From: Rhizobiales bacterium UBA1912
Lineage (GTDB): Bacteria > Pseudomonadota > Alphaproteobacteria > Rhizobiales > Devosiaceae
Assembly (NCBI GenBank): GCA_002337455.1
Contig: DDGC01000001.1
Coordinates: 146,927-210,926, forward strand
Length of the DNA: 64,000 nt
Direction: 5' to 3'
Of this stretch, positions 51,084-59,547 are shown in pieces (positions within the stretch are counted from its first letter, which is position 1; every line of letters begins with the position of its first letter). The notes under the pieces are model-generated. The model saw only the letters and a list, made by a program, of their open reading frames with translations. It was not told the DNA's origin and did not search any database. The position numbers and the translations under genes were made by a program.

Positions 51084-52390
51084 GACGCCAGAAGGGCTTC
51101 GATGCGTTCGGCGAAGCCCAGAACCGTCCAGTCGTTTCCGCCGGGGGCAAAAATCATCAGACCGGTGGCCAGAGGCTGACCGGCGTGCATCGGCACCGTG
51201 GCGGCGCAACCATCGAGGAAATTGATCGCCGAAGGGTTGCGCAGCATCAAGCCGTTAAGGCGGTCGAAATCGGTCTCGACATCGGCGATAAGGGGCGCGA
51301 CGGTGGGCAATGTGGGCGCGATGAACACGTCGTACTTTTCTGCCTGGGCCGAAAACGCGGCGATTGCAGATGCCCGCTGGGCACGGGCGTCTGACTCATC
51401 ATGGGGCGCAAAGCCTTCAGCGGCGCGGATACGGCGCAGGACGTGCGGATCGCCTTCGGTCTCCATGCGGGCCAGACGGCCGGCGTGAACGCGATGAGCT
51501 TCCGAGGCGACGATGACGCGGTTGACGTTCCCAAACCCCTCAAGCATGGGCAGGTCGATATCGGTCAGCGCAAATCCGGCAGCGGCGAGTATTTCGATGG
51601 CGCGCTGGACGTCTGCGGCCACCTGCGTGTCGAGCCCTTCGGTCAAGACGCCACCTGCCACACCGACGCGCAGGTTTTCGCGGCTTTGCGGAGATTGGGC
51701 GCTGGCTGAGAGCACGGCATGGACTGCGCTGCACTGGGCAATGGTACGGGCGAGCGGGCCGATGCTGTCATAGCTTTGCGAGAGCGGGAATGCGCCATCG
51801 AGCGGCACTGCGGACTGGCTGGGTTTGAACCCGCACAGTCCGTTGAGCGCGGCGGGAATGCGAACCGAACCGCCGGTATCGGACCCGAGCGCGACATCGG
51901 CAATGCCCAGAGCAACCGACAGCGCGCCGCCCGAGGTCGATCCGCCGGAAATCCGGGCAGGGTCGAAGACGTTTCCGGGGTTGCCGAAATGAGGGTTGAG
52001 CCCGACGCCCGAATAGGCGAATTCCGACATCGTTGTGCGTCCGCACCCGATGGCCCCGGCAGCGCGCAAACGATCGACGGCCTCGGCATCGCGGCTTGCC
52101 GGTTCTGCATCTTTGAGAATAGCCGAGCCAGCCGAGGTCACCTGCCCCATTTCATCGAACAGATCCTTGATCGACACCATGAGTCCAGCCAACGGACCTG
52201 CCTGGCAGCCCGCATCAGCGTCGAGCGCCTTGGCTTCGGCCATGATCCGGCCGGCATCGAACCGGGTGAATATGGTGCGCAGGACGTCCGGCTCCACGCT
52301 CATGGCGGTGTCGATAGAGCGCCGGGCGCGATCCTCGGCGCGGAAGGCGATATGGCCGGCATTGTTGCGGAGCGGGGAGATGTCGGTCAT
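51080..52390 (-). CDS. Amidase (amidase signature family)
   Basis: A 436-residue amidase-signature enzyme. The Ser-cisSer-Lys triad is visible: Lys in MVSIKDLFD (about residue 75), the cis-Ser in ISGGSTSGGALSVALG, and the nucleophile Ser in GSDTGGSVRIPAALNGLCGFKPS. It hydrolyses a C-N amide bond in the cytoplasm. Neighbours (DUF2848, TRAP, DUF1445, ureidoglycolate lyase) suggest an allophanate-, ureide- or hydantoin-related substrate, which is inference. It is shorter than allophanate hydrolase and lacks its C-terminal domain. Confidence 0.91.
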   Translation of the reverse strand: MTDISPLRNNAGHIAFRAEDRARRSIDTAMSVEPDVLRTIFTRFDAGRIMAEAKALDADAGCQAGPLAGLMVSIKDLFDEMGQVTSAGSAILKDAEPASRDAEAVDRLRAAGAIGCGRTTMSEFAYSGVGLNPHFGNPGNVFDPARISGGSTSGGALSVALGIADVALGSDTGGSVRIPAALNGLCGFKPSQSAVPLDGAFPLSQSYDSIGPLARTIAQCSAVHAVLSASAQSPQSRENLRVGVAGGVLTEGLDTQVAADVQRAIEILAAAGFALTDIDLPMLEGFGNVNRVIVASEAHRVHAGRLARMETEGDPHVLRRIRAAEGFAPHDESDARAQRASAIAAFSAQAEKYDVFIAPTLPTVAPLIADVETDFDRLNGLMLRNPSAINFLDGCAATVPMHAGQPLATGLMIFAPGGNDWTVLGFAERIEALLAS

Positions 52391-52400
52391 GGCGGGCTTC

Positions 52401-53096
52401 CTACGAAATGACTGGCAGGGTCTTTGTCTCGTAGCAGTGTTCGATGGTGCGGCCCAGCACGGGATCGGTCATTTCCATGCGGAAGAAGCGGGCCGGACGC
52501 ACGCCGCCGGAAAGGACAGCGAAAGTGCCGCACATCATTGCGGTGCCGGGCTGTAGCCGCGCGGTGGCGGCGGCGGGTGACGCATCGATCAGCTCGGCCA
52601 ATGGGCGGATCGAAGCGAGCGTGCCCTCCTGATAGGGCGTCCAGGCCTCGTTTTCATCGTCGCGGATGAACGAGCGTATGGCGATTTGATCGAGATGGGG
52701 CGCGGCCTCATCGAAGGCCCATAGAGTGGGGGCCACGGGCTTGGCGCAGATCTGCTTGGAGAGGGCCACCGAGTGGGTTTCCAGCTGACGGTCAGTGTGG
52801 TCAGAGCCAAGCCCGATATAAAGCCGCTTACCATCGTCGATCACCACCGGTTCGGCCTCACCCGAGCCGGTGGCATCGACCGTTTCCATCACCTCATCGG
52901 TGGTAATGAGGTCTGCCGCGATGCGATAGAACAGCGGCACAGTGCTTGGCGGCGGGACGCCGATGGCTTGGAGTTCTGCGATGTGATGATTGACGGCATC
53001 GGCGTTGCGGCCGGTCCAGCCGGCAATGATGGCGCGCTCGATGGTGATGGTAGCAGGCTCGGACCCGGCCACGGCGAAGGTCAGTGTATTGGGCAT
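52401..53096 (-). CDS. DUF2848 family protein
   Basis: A 231-residue soluble protein resembling DUF2848 members: start LTFAVAGSEPATITIERAIIAGWTGRN, middle YIGLGSDHTDRQLETHSVALSKQICAKP, end GTAMMCGTFAVLSGGVRPARFFRMEMTDPVLGRTI. The layout resembles the fumarylacetoacetate hydrolase fold, so a lyase or hydrolase of a keto acid is possible. It lies 10 bp before the amidase and is often found with amidases. Function is not established. Confidence 0.82.
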   Translation of the reverse strand: MPNTLTFAVAGSEPATITIERAIIAGWTGRNADAVNHHIAELQAIGVPPPSTVPLFYRIAADLITTDEVMETVDATGSGEAEPVVIDDGKRLYIGLGSDHTDRQLETHSVALSKQICAKPVAPTLWAFDEAAPHLDQIAIRSFIRDDENEAWTPYQEGTLASIRPLAELIDASPAAATARLQPGTAMMCGTFAVLSGGVRPARFFRMEMTDPVLGRTIEHCYETKTLPVIS

Positions 53097-53125
53097 GGTA
53101 ACGCCTTTGGAAAGTCTTGGGCCGA

Positions 53126-54403
53126 TCAGGCCGGAGCGAATACGAGGGCGATGGCGGGGAAGGCCACAAGCAGGGCAATCATCACGAGCATCACGAAAAC
53201 GAACGGGATGGCGCCCACCATGACATCGCCGAGCCTCCCCTCCTTGCGAGCGCCTTGCACAACATAAAGGTTGAGACCGACGGGGGGAGTAATCAGGGCC
53301 ATTTCAATCAGGACGATCAAAAGAATGCCGAACCAGACCTTGTCGAAGCCCATCTCCACGATAATCGGCACGACGATGGGGATCGTCGCAATCATCAGTG
53401 CCAGGGTTTCGATGAAAAAGCCCAGGACGATGTACATGAGGATGATGACGAGCAGCATACCGTAGGGCCCGAGCCCCATGCCTTCGAGGAAGGCGGTGAG
53501 CTGACGGCCAAGGCCAGTCGCGCCGAGGGCATAGTTGAGGAAATAGGCGCCCACGATCACAAACATCACCATCGACGTAGTGCGGATGGTGCCCAGCAGC
53601 GCCTCGCGCATGTTGGCAATGGTCAGCGCGCCATAGAAAGCGGCGATGACCATGGCCATGGCAACACCGACGGCCGCAGCCTCGGTGGGCGTAGCCCAGC
53701 CAGTATAGATCGAGCCGATGATGACTGCGAAAACCAGAAACACTGGAATGAGGTGCGGCAGGCCGGCGAACCGTTCGCGCCATGTGAAATGCCGGCTGGG
53801 TCCGCCGAGTTCAGGTTTGATCAAACAGATGATGGCGGTGATGGCCATAAAGCCAAGCGCCATCAAGAGGCCCGGCACGATGCCGGCCATGAAAAGCTGG
53901 GGCACTGAGGTCTGGGTGAGAAAGCCGTAAACGATCAGATTGATCGAAGGGGGCAGCAAGATACCCAGCGCGCCGCCTGCCGCGATGGCCCCGGCAAAGA
54001 GCCGCTGGTCATAACCCTGCTTTTTGGCCTGCGGCATGGCAACGGTCGCAACTGTCGCCGCGGTTGCGACCGAAGAGCCCGAGGTTGCCGAAAACATCGT
54101 CGCGGTGCCGATATTGGCATGAACAAGCCCGCCGGGCAGCCATGAAAACCACGCATCGAGCGTTGCATAGGTGCGCTCGGCAATACCGGCCCGGACAAGG
54201 ATTTCACCCAGCAGCACAAAGAGCGGGATGGCGATCAGGAGGAAGCTGTCGGAGGAGGAATAGACCATCTGGCCGAGACCGCGAATAAGCGGCAGGGGCG
54301 CAAAGAAGGCATCGAGGCCAAAGCCGAGAAGGAACAGCGCGGCGCCGACCGGGATCGACAGGGCAAGAAGGACGGCAAGGCCGATGGCGACGTACCAGAT
54401 CAT
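53126..54403 (-). CDS. TRAP transporter large permease (DctM-like)
   Basis: A 425-residue DctM protein: IPLFVLLGEILVRAGIAERTY, GGLVHANIGTATMFSATSGSSVATAATVATVAMP, GGALGILLPPSINLIVYGFLTQTSVPQLF and late EMALITPPVGLNLYVVQGA. It overlaps dctQ by four bases. The DctP gene heads the same minus-strand unit. It is only distantly like the TRAP permease at 35865, so it is probably not a recent duplicate. Confidence 0.93.
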   Translation of the reverse strand: MIWYVAIGLAVLLALSIPVGAALFLLGFGLDAFFAPLPLIRGLGQMVYSSSDSFLLIAIPLFVLLGEILVRAGIAERTYATLDAWFSWLPGGLVHANIGTATMFSATSGSSVATAATVATVAMPQAKKQGYDQRLFAGAIAAGGALGILLPPSINLIVYGFLTQTSVPQLFMAGIVPGLLMALGFMAITAIICLIKPELGGPSRHFTWRERFAGLPHLIPVFLVFAVIIGSIYTGWATPTEAAAVGVAMAMVIAAFYGALTIANMREALLGTIRTTSMVMFVIVGAYFLNYALGATGLGRQLTAFLEGMGLGPYGMLLVIILMYIVLGFFIETLALMIATIPIVVPIIVEMGFDKVWFGILLIVLIEMALITPPVGLNLYVVQGARKEGRLGDVMVGAIPFVFVMLVMIALLVAFPAIALVFAPA

Positions 54404-54978
54404 GAAGCCTCTCCCGTCTCGGACACGATGCCGGAAAGTTCATTGATAAGGCCCCATTGACGCCCGAGGGTAAGTATCAGCGTGCAGCCGAGCAGTGTGG
54501 CCGATGTTACGGTGAGCCACGCCCAGCCGGTGAACCAGACGATCTGCGGTATCCACAACTCGATGCCCAGAGGCGTGTTGGACCGTGACCCGCGTTCGAT
54601 CGATTTGGAGAGGACGTCAAAGGCGTAAAACGAGACCAGCGCGGCGACGAACAGGACGCTGGCCAAGGCGAGGATGTCAAAGATTGCCCGCCCGGGGGCG
54701 GGCAGCTTGGCATAGACGAGATCGATGCGCACATGGGCGCGCTCGACAAGGGCATAGGCAAAGCCCCAGGTTGCGATGCCGGCCATGACATAGCCGGAAA
54801 GCTCATCGGCGCCGCCGATCCTGAACAGCGAGACGCGGCGGCCCAGGACCTCGAGAAGGATGAGGGCGACCGCGACCAGCAGGACCACACCGCAGATCAG
54901 CGCGATCCAGCGGTTGAGCGTTTTCATTATTGCGGCAAGACGCATCACGCCTGCCGACATGGACCCGTTATCTGGCAT
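54400..54978 (-). CDS. TRAP transporter small permease (DctQ-like)
   Basis: A 192-residue protein with four membrane segments and the conserved DctQ helix-2 region (RIGGADELSGYVMAGIATWGFAYALVERAHVRIDLVY). ATG 54978 has GAGGG a short distance upstream; longer frames extend into the binding-protein gap only. Its stop overlaps the dctM start. Confidence 0.9.
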   Translation of the reverse strand: MPDNGSMSAGVMRLAAIMKTLNRWIALICGVVLLVAVALILLEVLGRRVSLFRIGGADELSGYVMAGIATWGFAYALVERAHVRIDLVYAKLPAPGRAIFDILALASVLFVAALVSFYAFDVLSKSIERGSRSNTPLGIELWIPQIVWFTGWAWLTVTSATLLGCTLILTLGRQWGLINELSGIVSETGEAS

Positions 54979-55001
54979 TTGATCGCCCTCACTTTCCTCG
55001 T

Positions 55002-56051
55002 TTACTGAGCGATCGAGACGTTGAGGGCTTCGCCCACTGTCTCGTTCCAGCGGGTGGCCCACTCGCCACCGGCCCGCTCTGCCCAATCGGGCAGGATGGT
55101 TTCTTCTAGCACGGCCAGGGCCTGGGCCTTGTCTTCATCGGAGAGTTCGACCAGCGTCATGGATGCTGAAGCGCCCGCTTCGCATTCGCCGCCTGTCAAA
55201 CAGGCGATGTCACGATCCAGCGCACCACCGGCATCGGCCCATGCGGGCTCTTCGAACCCGGTGGCGATCTCGGTTTCAAGGAAGGTCTGGACAGCGGGAT
55301 CAAGCGCATTCCAGGCGTCGAGATTGACTGCGGTGATGACCGGGTCCCACCCACCGAGCGGCAGGTTGACCAGATGGGTCGAGGATTCGTACCAGCCCGA
55401 GGCATAGCCCGAGCCCGCGCCGGTGACCGCGCAATCGATGACGCCGCGTTCAAGCGCACCGGGGACTTCCGAGAACGCCATGGTGATGCCTTCGGCGCCC
55501 AGTGCCTCGAGGAACAGCGAAGTCATGCGGCCCGAGCCACGGATCTTCTTGCCTTCGAGATCGGCAAGGCCGTTCACTTCGGCGTTGCAGAAGACGATCT
55601 GCGGGGGATAGGGGGCGATGGCCAGCATGTGGGAATTGAAGCGGTTTTCCATGATCTCGGCAACCATGGGCTTGGCCGCTTCGGTCATTGCGCGGGCCGT
55701 CTCTGCGTCGATGGCGAGCAGCGGAACGTCGAGGCCTTCGAGCTCGGGGGCATCGGCGACTGTGTAATCGCCAACCGTCATGCCGATCTCGAACACGCCA
55801 TCGCCGAGCATGCGGAAGACGTCGGCGCCGGCAACGCCCATCTGATCGAAGGTGGTCATGTTGACGGTAATCGCTCCGCCCGAGGCCTCGGGGACGGTTT
55901 CTTCCCAGAAGCTGCGCTCGAACTGCTGGTAGAGCGGCAGGTTGGACCAGCTGCCGACCACGTTGATCGTGGTTTCAGGGAGGTCCTGGGCGAGGGCCGT
56001 GGTGGGGGCCAGGGCGATGGATGCGAGGAGGAGAGGTTTCAGCGCTTTCAT
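55002..56051 (-). CDS. TRAP transporter solute-binding protein (DctP-like)
   Basis: A 349-residue exported protein: signal MKALKPLLLASIALAPTTALAQ, then INVVGSWSNLPLYQQFERSFWEETVPEASGGAITVNMTTFDQMG. The family motif is LEGKKIRGSGRMTSLFLEALGAEGITM (Arg for the carboxylate). It has two Cys-containing segments (FCNAEV and IACLTGGECEAG), the latter possibly a disulfide. AAGGGAAC precedes ATG 56051. It heads the TRAP genes of this operon. Confidence 0.92.
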   Translation of the reverse strand: MKALKPLLLASIALAPTTALAQDLPETTINVVGSWSNLPLYQQFERSFWEETVPEASGGAITVNMTTFDQMGVAGADVFRMLGDGVFEIGMTVGDYTVADAPELEGLDVPLLAIDAETARAMTEAAKPMVAEIMENRFNSHMLAIAPYPPQIVFCNAEVNGLADLEGKKIRGSGRMTSLFLEALGAEGITMAFSEVPGALERGVIDCAVTGAGSGYASGWYESSTHLVNLPLGGWDPVITAVNLDAWNALDPAVQTFLETEIATGFEEPAWADAGGALDRDIACLTGGECEAGASASMTLVELSDEDKAQALAVLEETILPDWAERAGGEWATRWNETVGEALNVSIAQ

Positions 56052-56113
56052 TTTCAGTTCCCTTTGTTGTGTTGGTTTGGTGCCGCTTGTGCGGTCTTTG
56101 AGGTTGTCCGGTC

Positions 56114-56908
56114 TCAGCCGATATCGGCCCTGAGATCGGTGACGAGCATGTGCCCGGGTTCGTGGGTTATGGCGATCTCGGGCCTTGCGTGGCGGATGGC
56201 CGATTGGGGGGTGACGCCGCAGGCCCAGAAGACCGGCACGTCGCCTTCGCGAATATCGGGGGCGTCGCCGAAATCGGGGGTGGCGATGTCCTTGATGCCG
56301 ATGGCTGAGGGGTCGCCGAGGTGGACGGGGGCGCCGTGGGCTTGGGGCAGGTAGGACGAGAGGACGATAGCGCGGATGGCATCGGCAGGGGTGAAGGGGC
56401 GCATGGAGACGACCATGGGGCCGCCGAAGGAGCCGGCGGGCTGGGTGGCGATGGTGGTTGTGTACATGGGCACGTTGCGGCCGGCGTCGATGTGGCGGAC
56501 GGGGATGGCGGCGCGCAGGAGGGCGGTTTCGAAGGAGAACGAGCAGCCGAGGACGAAGGTCACGAAATCGTCCTGCCAGAGGGCGCCCAAATCGGTCACC
56601 GTCTCGGCGGGTTCGCCATTGCGGAAGACGCGATAGCGGGGGACGTCGGTGCGGATGTCGATATCGGCGCCGAGGGCGGGGAGGGACGGATCGCCGGGCT
56701 CGGAGACGCCGAGGATGGGGGCAGGCTTGGGGTTGCGGGTGCAATAGCGCAGGAAATCATCGGCCAGGGCGCGGGGCAGGATGACGATGTTGCCCTGCTG
56801 GAAGCCCTGTGCCAGTCCCGAAGTCGGGCGGTCCCATGTTCCGGCGCGGCAGGCGGCGCGCAGGGCGGCGCCGGTATCGAAACGCTGGAGGGTCGTGGCA
56901 TCATCCAT
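56114..56908 (-). CDS. DUF1445 putative hydro-lyase (D-glutamate cyclase-like)
   Basis: A 264-residue protein of the DUF1445 family: RAACRAGTWDRPTSGLAQGFQQGNIVILPRALADDFLRYC near the start, FVLGCSFSFETALLRAAIPVRHI in the middle and VPVFWACGVTPQSAIRHARPEIAITHEPGHMLVTDL at the end. The family includes D-glutamate cyclase, which forms 5-oxo-D-proline, and unassigned hydro-lyases. It lies 62 bp before the TRAP binding-protein gene in the same direction. ATG 56908 is preferred; GTG 56950 would add 14 residues. Substrate unknown. Confidence 0.85.
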   Translation of the reverse strand: MDDATTLQRFDTGAALRAACRAGTWDRPTSGLAQGFQQGNIVILPRALADDFLRYCTRNPKPAPILGVSEPGDPSLPALGADIDIRTDVPRYRVFRNGEPAETVTDLGALWQDDFVTFVLGCSFSFETALLRAAIPVRHIDAGRNVPMYTTTIATQPAGSFGGPMVVSMRPFTPADAIRAIVLSSYLPQAHGAPVHLGDPSAIGIKDIATPDFGDAPDIREGDVPVFWACGVTPQSAIRHARPEIAITHEPGHMLVTDLRADIG

Positions 56909-57030
56909 GCAAGGGCTGTTCCCATCTGCGGTGCGCGGCAAAGCGATCACCAGATCTGATGGGTTCAGTTAAGCGCGTTGATGGGCGATGAGTCGAATTT
57001 TAGTTTTTGATCGATAGCGATAAATTGGAC

Positions 57031-57552
57031 TTATCGCTTTGAGCCATTTTCGATCGACAGGACGATGTCGGCGTAGCGGCTTTCGGCGAGCGGGGCGCCG
57101 GCGGTGAGGTGGGAAACGAGGTCTTTGGTGGTGGACGCACGGGTGAGCATGGCGCAGGTGACGTCGCCAGAAAAGGCGCGGGTGGCGTGCCAGCAGTTTT
57201 GGGCCATGACGATCCCCTGCCCCGGCGCAATGGCGAAGGCTTTTGCCGTTTGCGGGTCGGGCGCGCCATCGGGGGTCGACCGGGCGACGATGTGGACGAT
57301 GGGGCCGGTCAAGGGGATCAGGGCCTGCTCGGTGGCGGTGTGGGCCTCGAGCCGGGCGATGGCCGGATCGGGGTTGCGATAGACCACCCAGAGGATTTCG
57401 GTTTGCGCCTCGCCGGAGGCAAAGCCGTGCTCGTGCCAGAAATCGGAGGCGGGGGAGAAGAATGCCGTGTCGGGCGTGTGGCGGGTGGCAAAGCCCAGCG
57501 CGGTGCCATAGGGGGCGAAGGTTTCGGGGGTGAGCGGTTCGATGGGGGTCAT
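57031..57552 (-). CDS. allA: Ureidoglycolate lyase
   Basis: A 173-residue cupin-like ureidoglycolate lyase: start IEPLTPETFAPYGTAL, EILWVVYRNPDPAIARLEAHTATEQALIPL, then the end of the fold GQGIVMAQNCWHATRAFSG with the active-site His. It splits ureidoglycolate to glyoxylate and urea in allantoin catabolism. No other allantoin genes are visible in the window, so it may act on a ureidoglycolate-like product of the amidase route. It stands at the upstream end of this minus-strand series. Confidence 0.85.
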   Translation of the reverse strand: MTPIEPLTPETFAPYGTALGFATRHTPDTAFFSPASDFWHEHGFASGEAQTEILWVVYRNPDPAIARLEAHTATEQALIPLTGPIVHIVARSTPDGAPDPQTAKAFAIAPGQGIVMAQNCWHATRAFSGDVTCAMLTRASTTKDLVSHLTAGAPLAESRYADIVLSIENGSKR

Positions 57553-57654
57553 TGGGGCGGTCCGGTGGGCGTTGGCGCGAGGATGGGTGGGGTGCGTGGG
57601 GTTTGCAAGGGGCAGAAGTGGCGTTTTCTCCGCCTGGTAACGGATTGGAGACGT

Positions 57655-57791
57655 GAAGAAAGGCCCCCTCACCCGTCGCTTCGCGCCGACCTCTCCCCCT
57701 GAGGGAGAGGTAAGTTACGTCGCAAGCGCCACGGTTCACCTCCCCCTCGGGGGAGAGGGTGGCCGGCGGGCCGGTGAGGGGGGCCTTTCTT
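57655..57791. repeat. Large inverted repeat with two inner hairpins
   Basis: GAAGAAAGGCCCCCTCACC at the left is mirrored by GGTGAGGGGGGCCTTTCTT at the right (one extra G). Inside lie CCTCTCCC/GGGAGAGG (57690-57710) and CTCCCCC/GGGGGAG (57740-57755). This is a typical mosaic of short intergenic palindromes; no protein is encoded. It lies about 100 bp upstream of the allA start. Confidence 0.75.
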
Positions 57792-57967
57792 TTTCGGACA
57801 TGCGAAAACCTCCGACGGTCGATGACCTCGGCTTATGGGGATAGACGGGCATGGGGCGATGAGCGCTCCGCATGGTATTTTGTAGTTATGAAGCGATCAT
57901 CGCCCCACGCATCCGGGGTTTTTGGCTTATGGCGGCATCTCGGGCTGGGGTTTGTCGGTCTTTAGTG

Positions 57968-58022
57968 GGTCGGTTGGTCGAACCGAAAAAAGTGGGTGCC
58001 ACTTTTTCTGCCAACCTCCCGC
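57968..58022 (+). repeat. Foldback repeat unit, copy 1
   Basis: GGTCGGTTGGTCGAACCG...CACTTTTTCTG...CCAACCTCCCGC. GGTTGG near the left and CCAACC near the right can fold back. It is about 80 percent like copy 2 and shares the GAACCG...CACTTTT module with the Rhizobiales-type element. Confidence 0.6.
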
Positions 58023-58156
58023 GTCCTCCAAACTACCGGTGCCCCTCCGGGTTTCCCCGGTACGACGTGGAACGCCTGGCTCCTCGTCCGGCCTCTGTCC
58101 GCTTTGGGCCTTCCCTGCAGCGACCCGCAAGGAACCCGAACCGACACTAGCTGGCA

Positions 58157-58209
58157 GGTCGGTTGGCGAACCGGAAACCGGTCTCCACTTTTCCTGCCAA
58201 CCTCCCGCC
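58157..58209 (+). repeat. Foldback repeat unit, copy 2
   Basis: GGTCGGTTGGCGAACCGGAAA...CACTTTTCCTGCCAACC, a direct repeat of 57968-58022, starting 189 bp after it. Arms GGTTGGC/GCCAACC are exact. The spacer between the two copies is GC-rich and contains no credible gene. Confidence 0.6.
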
Positions 58210-58324
58210 AAACGTTCGTTGCGCTTGCGTCCATATAAGCGGGTTCGTGAGAGGGAGTATCGAGGAGGTGGCGAGGGCGGGGATAAGTTTGTCCGGTTTG
58301 TGGGGTGGACGCTCATCATGATGG

Positions 58325-58347
58325 ATTCCGGGAATAAATCCCGGAAT
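58325..58347. repeat. Palindromic hairpin element
   Basis: ATTCCGGGA-ATAAA-TCCCGGAAT, a perfect nine-base stem with a five-base loop. Elements of this wording are common between genes in alphaproteobacteria. Confidence 0.6.
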
Positions 58348-58409
58348 GACAATGGGGGTGGAGGCGAAGGGGTTAGCGTTTCTCGTACGCTTTCACACTC
58401 TCCTTCGCT

Positions 58410-58430
58410 GTCCCGGACCTGATCCGGGAC
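58410..58430. repeat. Palindromic hairpin element
   Basis: GTCCCGGA-CCTGA-TCCGGGAC, a perfect eight-base stem, 62 bp after the previous hairpin and in the same non-coding tract. Confidence 0.6.
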
Positions 58431-58474
58431 CCAGCAGGGTTGCCGATGCTCCAGCGCAGTGGACAGGCACATGG

Positions 58475-58494
58475 GCCCCGGCTTTCGCCGGGGC
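58475..58494. repeat. Palindromic hairpin element
   Basis: GCCCCGGC-TTTC-GCCGGGGC, a perfect eight-base stem with a stable tetraloop, the third in the series ahead of the YetF-like gene. The rest of 57553-58587 (about 1 kb) holds no supported gene. Confidence 0.6.
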
Positions 58495-58587
58495 AGCGAG
58501 GGGTGGGCGAGTGGCAGAGAGAGCCGAGAACGAGGGAACGGGAGGCGCCGGGGGGCATTGGCGTTGTGCAGGCGCAAGGAGGCGGCG

Positions 58588-59127
58588 ATGTTTTTTGATG
58601 GATGGGACGATCTGGGGCGGCTGGTGGTAATCGGGGTGCTGGCTTATGCGGGGCTGGTGGTGATCCTGCGGACCACAGGCAAGCGCACCTTATCGAAAAT
58701 GAACGCGTTTGACCTGGTGATTACCGTGGCGCTGGGTTCGACCCTGTCATCGGCGCTTTTGAGCCAGGACGTTTCGCTCTCGGAAGGGCTTTTGGCGTTC
58801 GTTTTGTTGTGTGCGCTACAATATGGGGTGACGTTTTTATCGGTGCGCTCGGAGCGTGTGCAGGGGATCGTGAAGGGCGAGCCGAGCCTTTTGTATTTCA
58901 AGGGACAGTATTTCGAGCGGCATCTCAAACGCGAGCGGGTGACGCGCGAGGAAGTGCTGGCGGCGGCCCGCGCGGCGGGGCATGGCTCGCTGGGGAATGT
59001 CGAAGCCGTGGTGCTCGAAACCGACGGGTCGTTTTCGGTGGTCCCCAAACTGGGCGAGGACTGGCGCGCGATGCGGACGGTCAGCGGGATGGATATGCGG
59101 CCGAAGCGGCAGCCGGCAACGCGCTAG
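58588..59127 (+). CDS. DUF421 (YetF-like) membrane protein
   Basis: A 179-residue protein with two or three N-terminal membrane segments (LVVIGVLAYAGLVVILRTTG and later) followed by a cytoplasmic YetF domain. Family motifs are GKRTLSKMNAFDLVITVALGSTLSSALLS and VKGEPSLLYFKGQYFERHLKRERVTREEVLAAARAAGHGSLGNVEAVVLETDGSFSVV. AAGGAGG fixes ATG 58588. The role of the family is unclear; some members affect spore or membrane properties. It overlaps the DUF1810 gene tail-to-tail by four bases. Confidence 0.9.
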   Translation: MFFDGWDDLGRLVVIGVLAYAGLVVILRTTGKRTLSKMNAFDLVITVALGSTLSSALLSQDVSLSEGLLAFVLLCALQYGVTFLSVRSERVQGIVKGEPSLLYFKGQYFERHLKRERVTREEVLAAARAAGHGSLGNVEAVVLETDGSFSVVPKLGEDWRAMRTVSGMDMRPKRQPATR

Positions 59128-59537
59128 ATGCGGTGGAGGGTTTCGGGGTCTTCGACGCCATCAAAGAAGATGGCCAGCGCCTGCCGGAATTCGGGGTGGT
59201 CCGGGGCGGCGCGGGCGAAAAGGGTCATTGAGGAGCGGAATTTCAGATCGTCGGGATGGCCGAAAATGGCGTTGGCGGTTTTTTCGGGGTGGGTCAGCAC
59301 GGCGCCTGTGCATTCAACAAGGCGCGGGCCGAGGGTTTGGTGCGCGAGATAGGCGCGGGCTTCGTCAAGGGAGCCAAGCGCATAGCGCTGGCTCATGGCG
59401 CTCATGCCGAGCCCGGCGATTTGGGGGAAGATGAACCACATCCAATGGGTACGCTTTTGGCCGGCGCGGAGTTCGGCGAAGGCGGTGTCGTAGATGGGGG
59501 CTTGGGCGGTGAGGAAGTGGTGCATAGAACTCGTCAT
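59124..59537 (-). CDS. DUF1810 family protein
   Basis: A 137-residue protein with the DUF1810 layout: HHFLTAQAPIYDTAFAELRAGQKRTHWMWFIFPQIAGLG at the start, then SQRYALGSLDEARAYLAHQTLGPRL and a C-terminal FDGVEDPETL. Family members are calpastatin-like in fold assignment but without known function. ATG 59537 is used; ATG 59525 four codons later also fits. The HEPN gene ends 11 bp upstream on the same strand. Confidence 0.88.
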   Translation of the reverse strand: MTSSMHHFLTAQAPIYDTAFAELRAGQKRTHWMWFIFPQIAGLGMSAMSQRYALGSLDEARAYLAHQTLGPRLVECTGAVLTHPEKTANAIFGHPDDLKFRSSMTLFARAAPDHPEFRQALAIFFDGVEDPETLHRI

Positions 59538-59547
59538 TTAAATTCGA

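Noticed and set aside
56052..56744. N-terminal extension of the second DctP-like gene by 231 codons
   Set aside because: The extension is antisense-like Pro/Arg-rich sequence overlapping the DUF1445 gene. A clean signal peptide starts at 56051.
57655..57791. Possible CRISPR array in the repeat-rich tract
   Set aside because: The repeats are inverted and unequal, with no regular spacer pattern and no cas genes nearby.
57922..58422. A 166-codon plus-strand frame and an overlapping 216-codon minus-strand frame in the non-coding kilobase
   Set aside because: Both run through the direct repeats and hairpins, have no family likeness and no proper ribosome site; they are by-products of repeat sequence.
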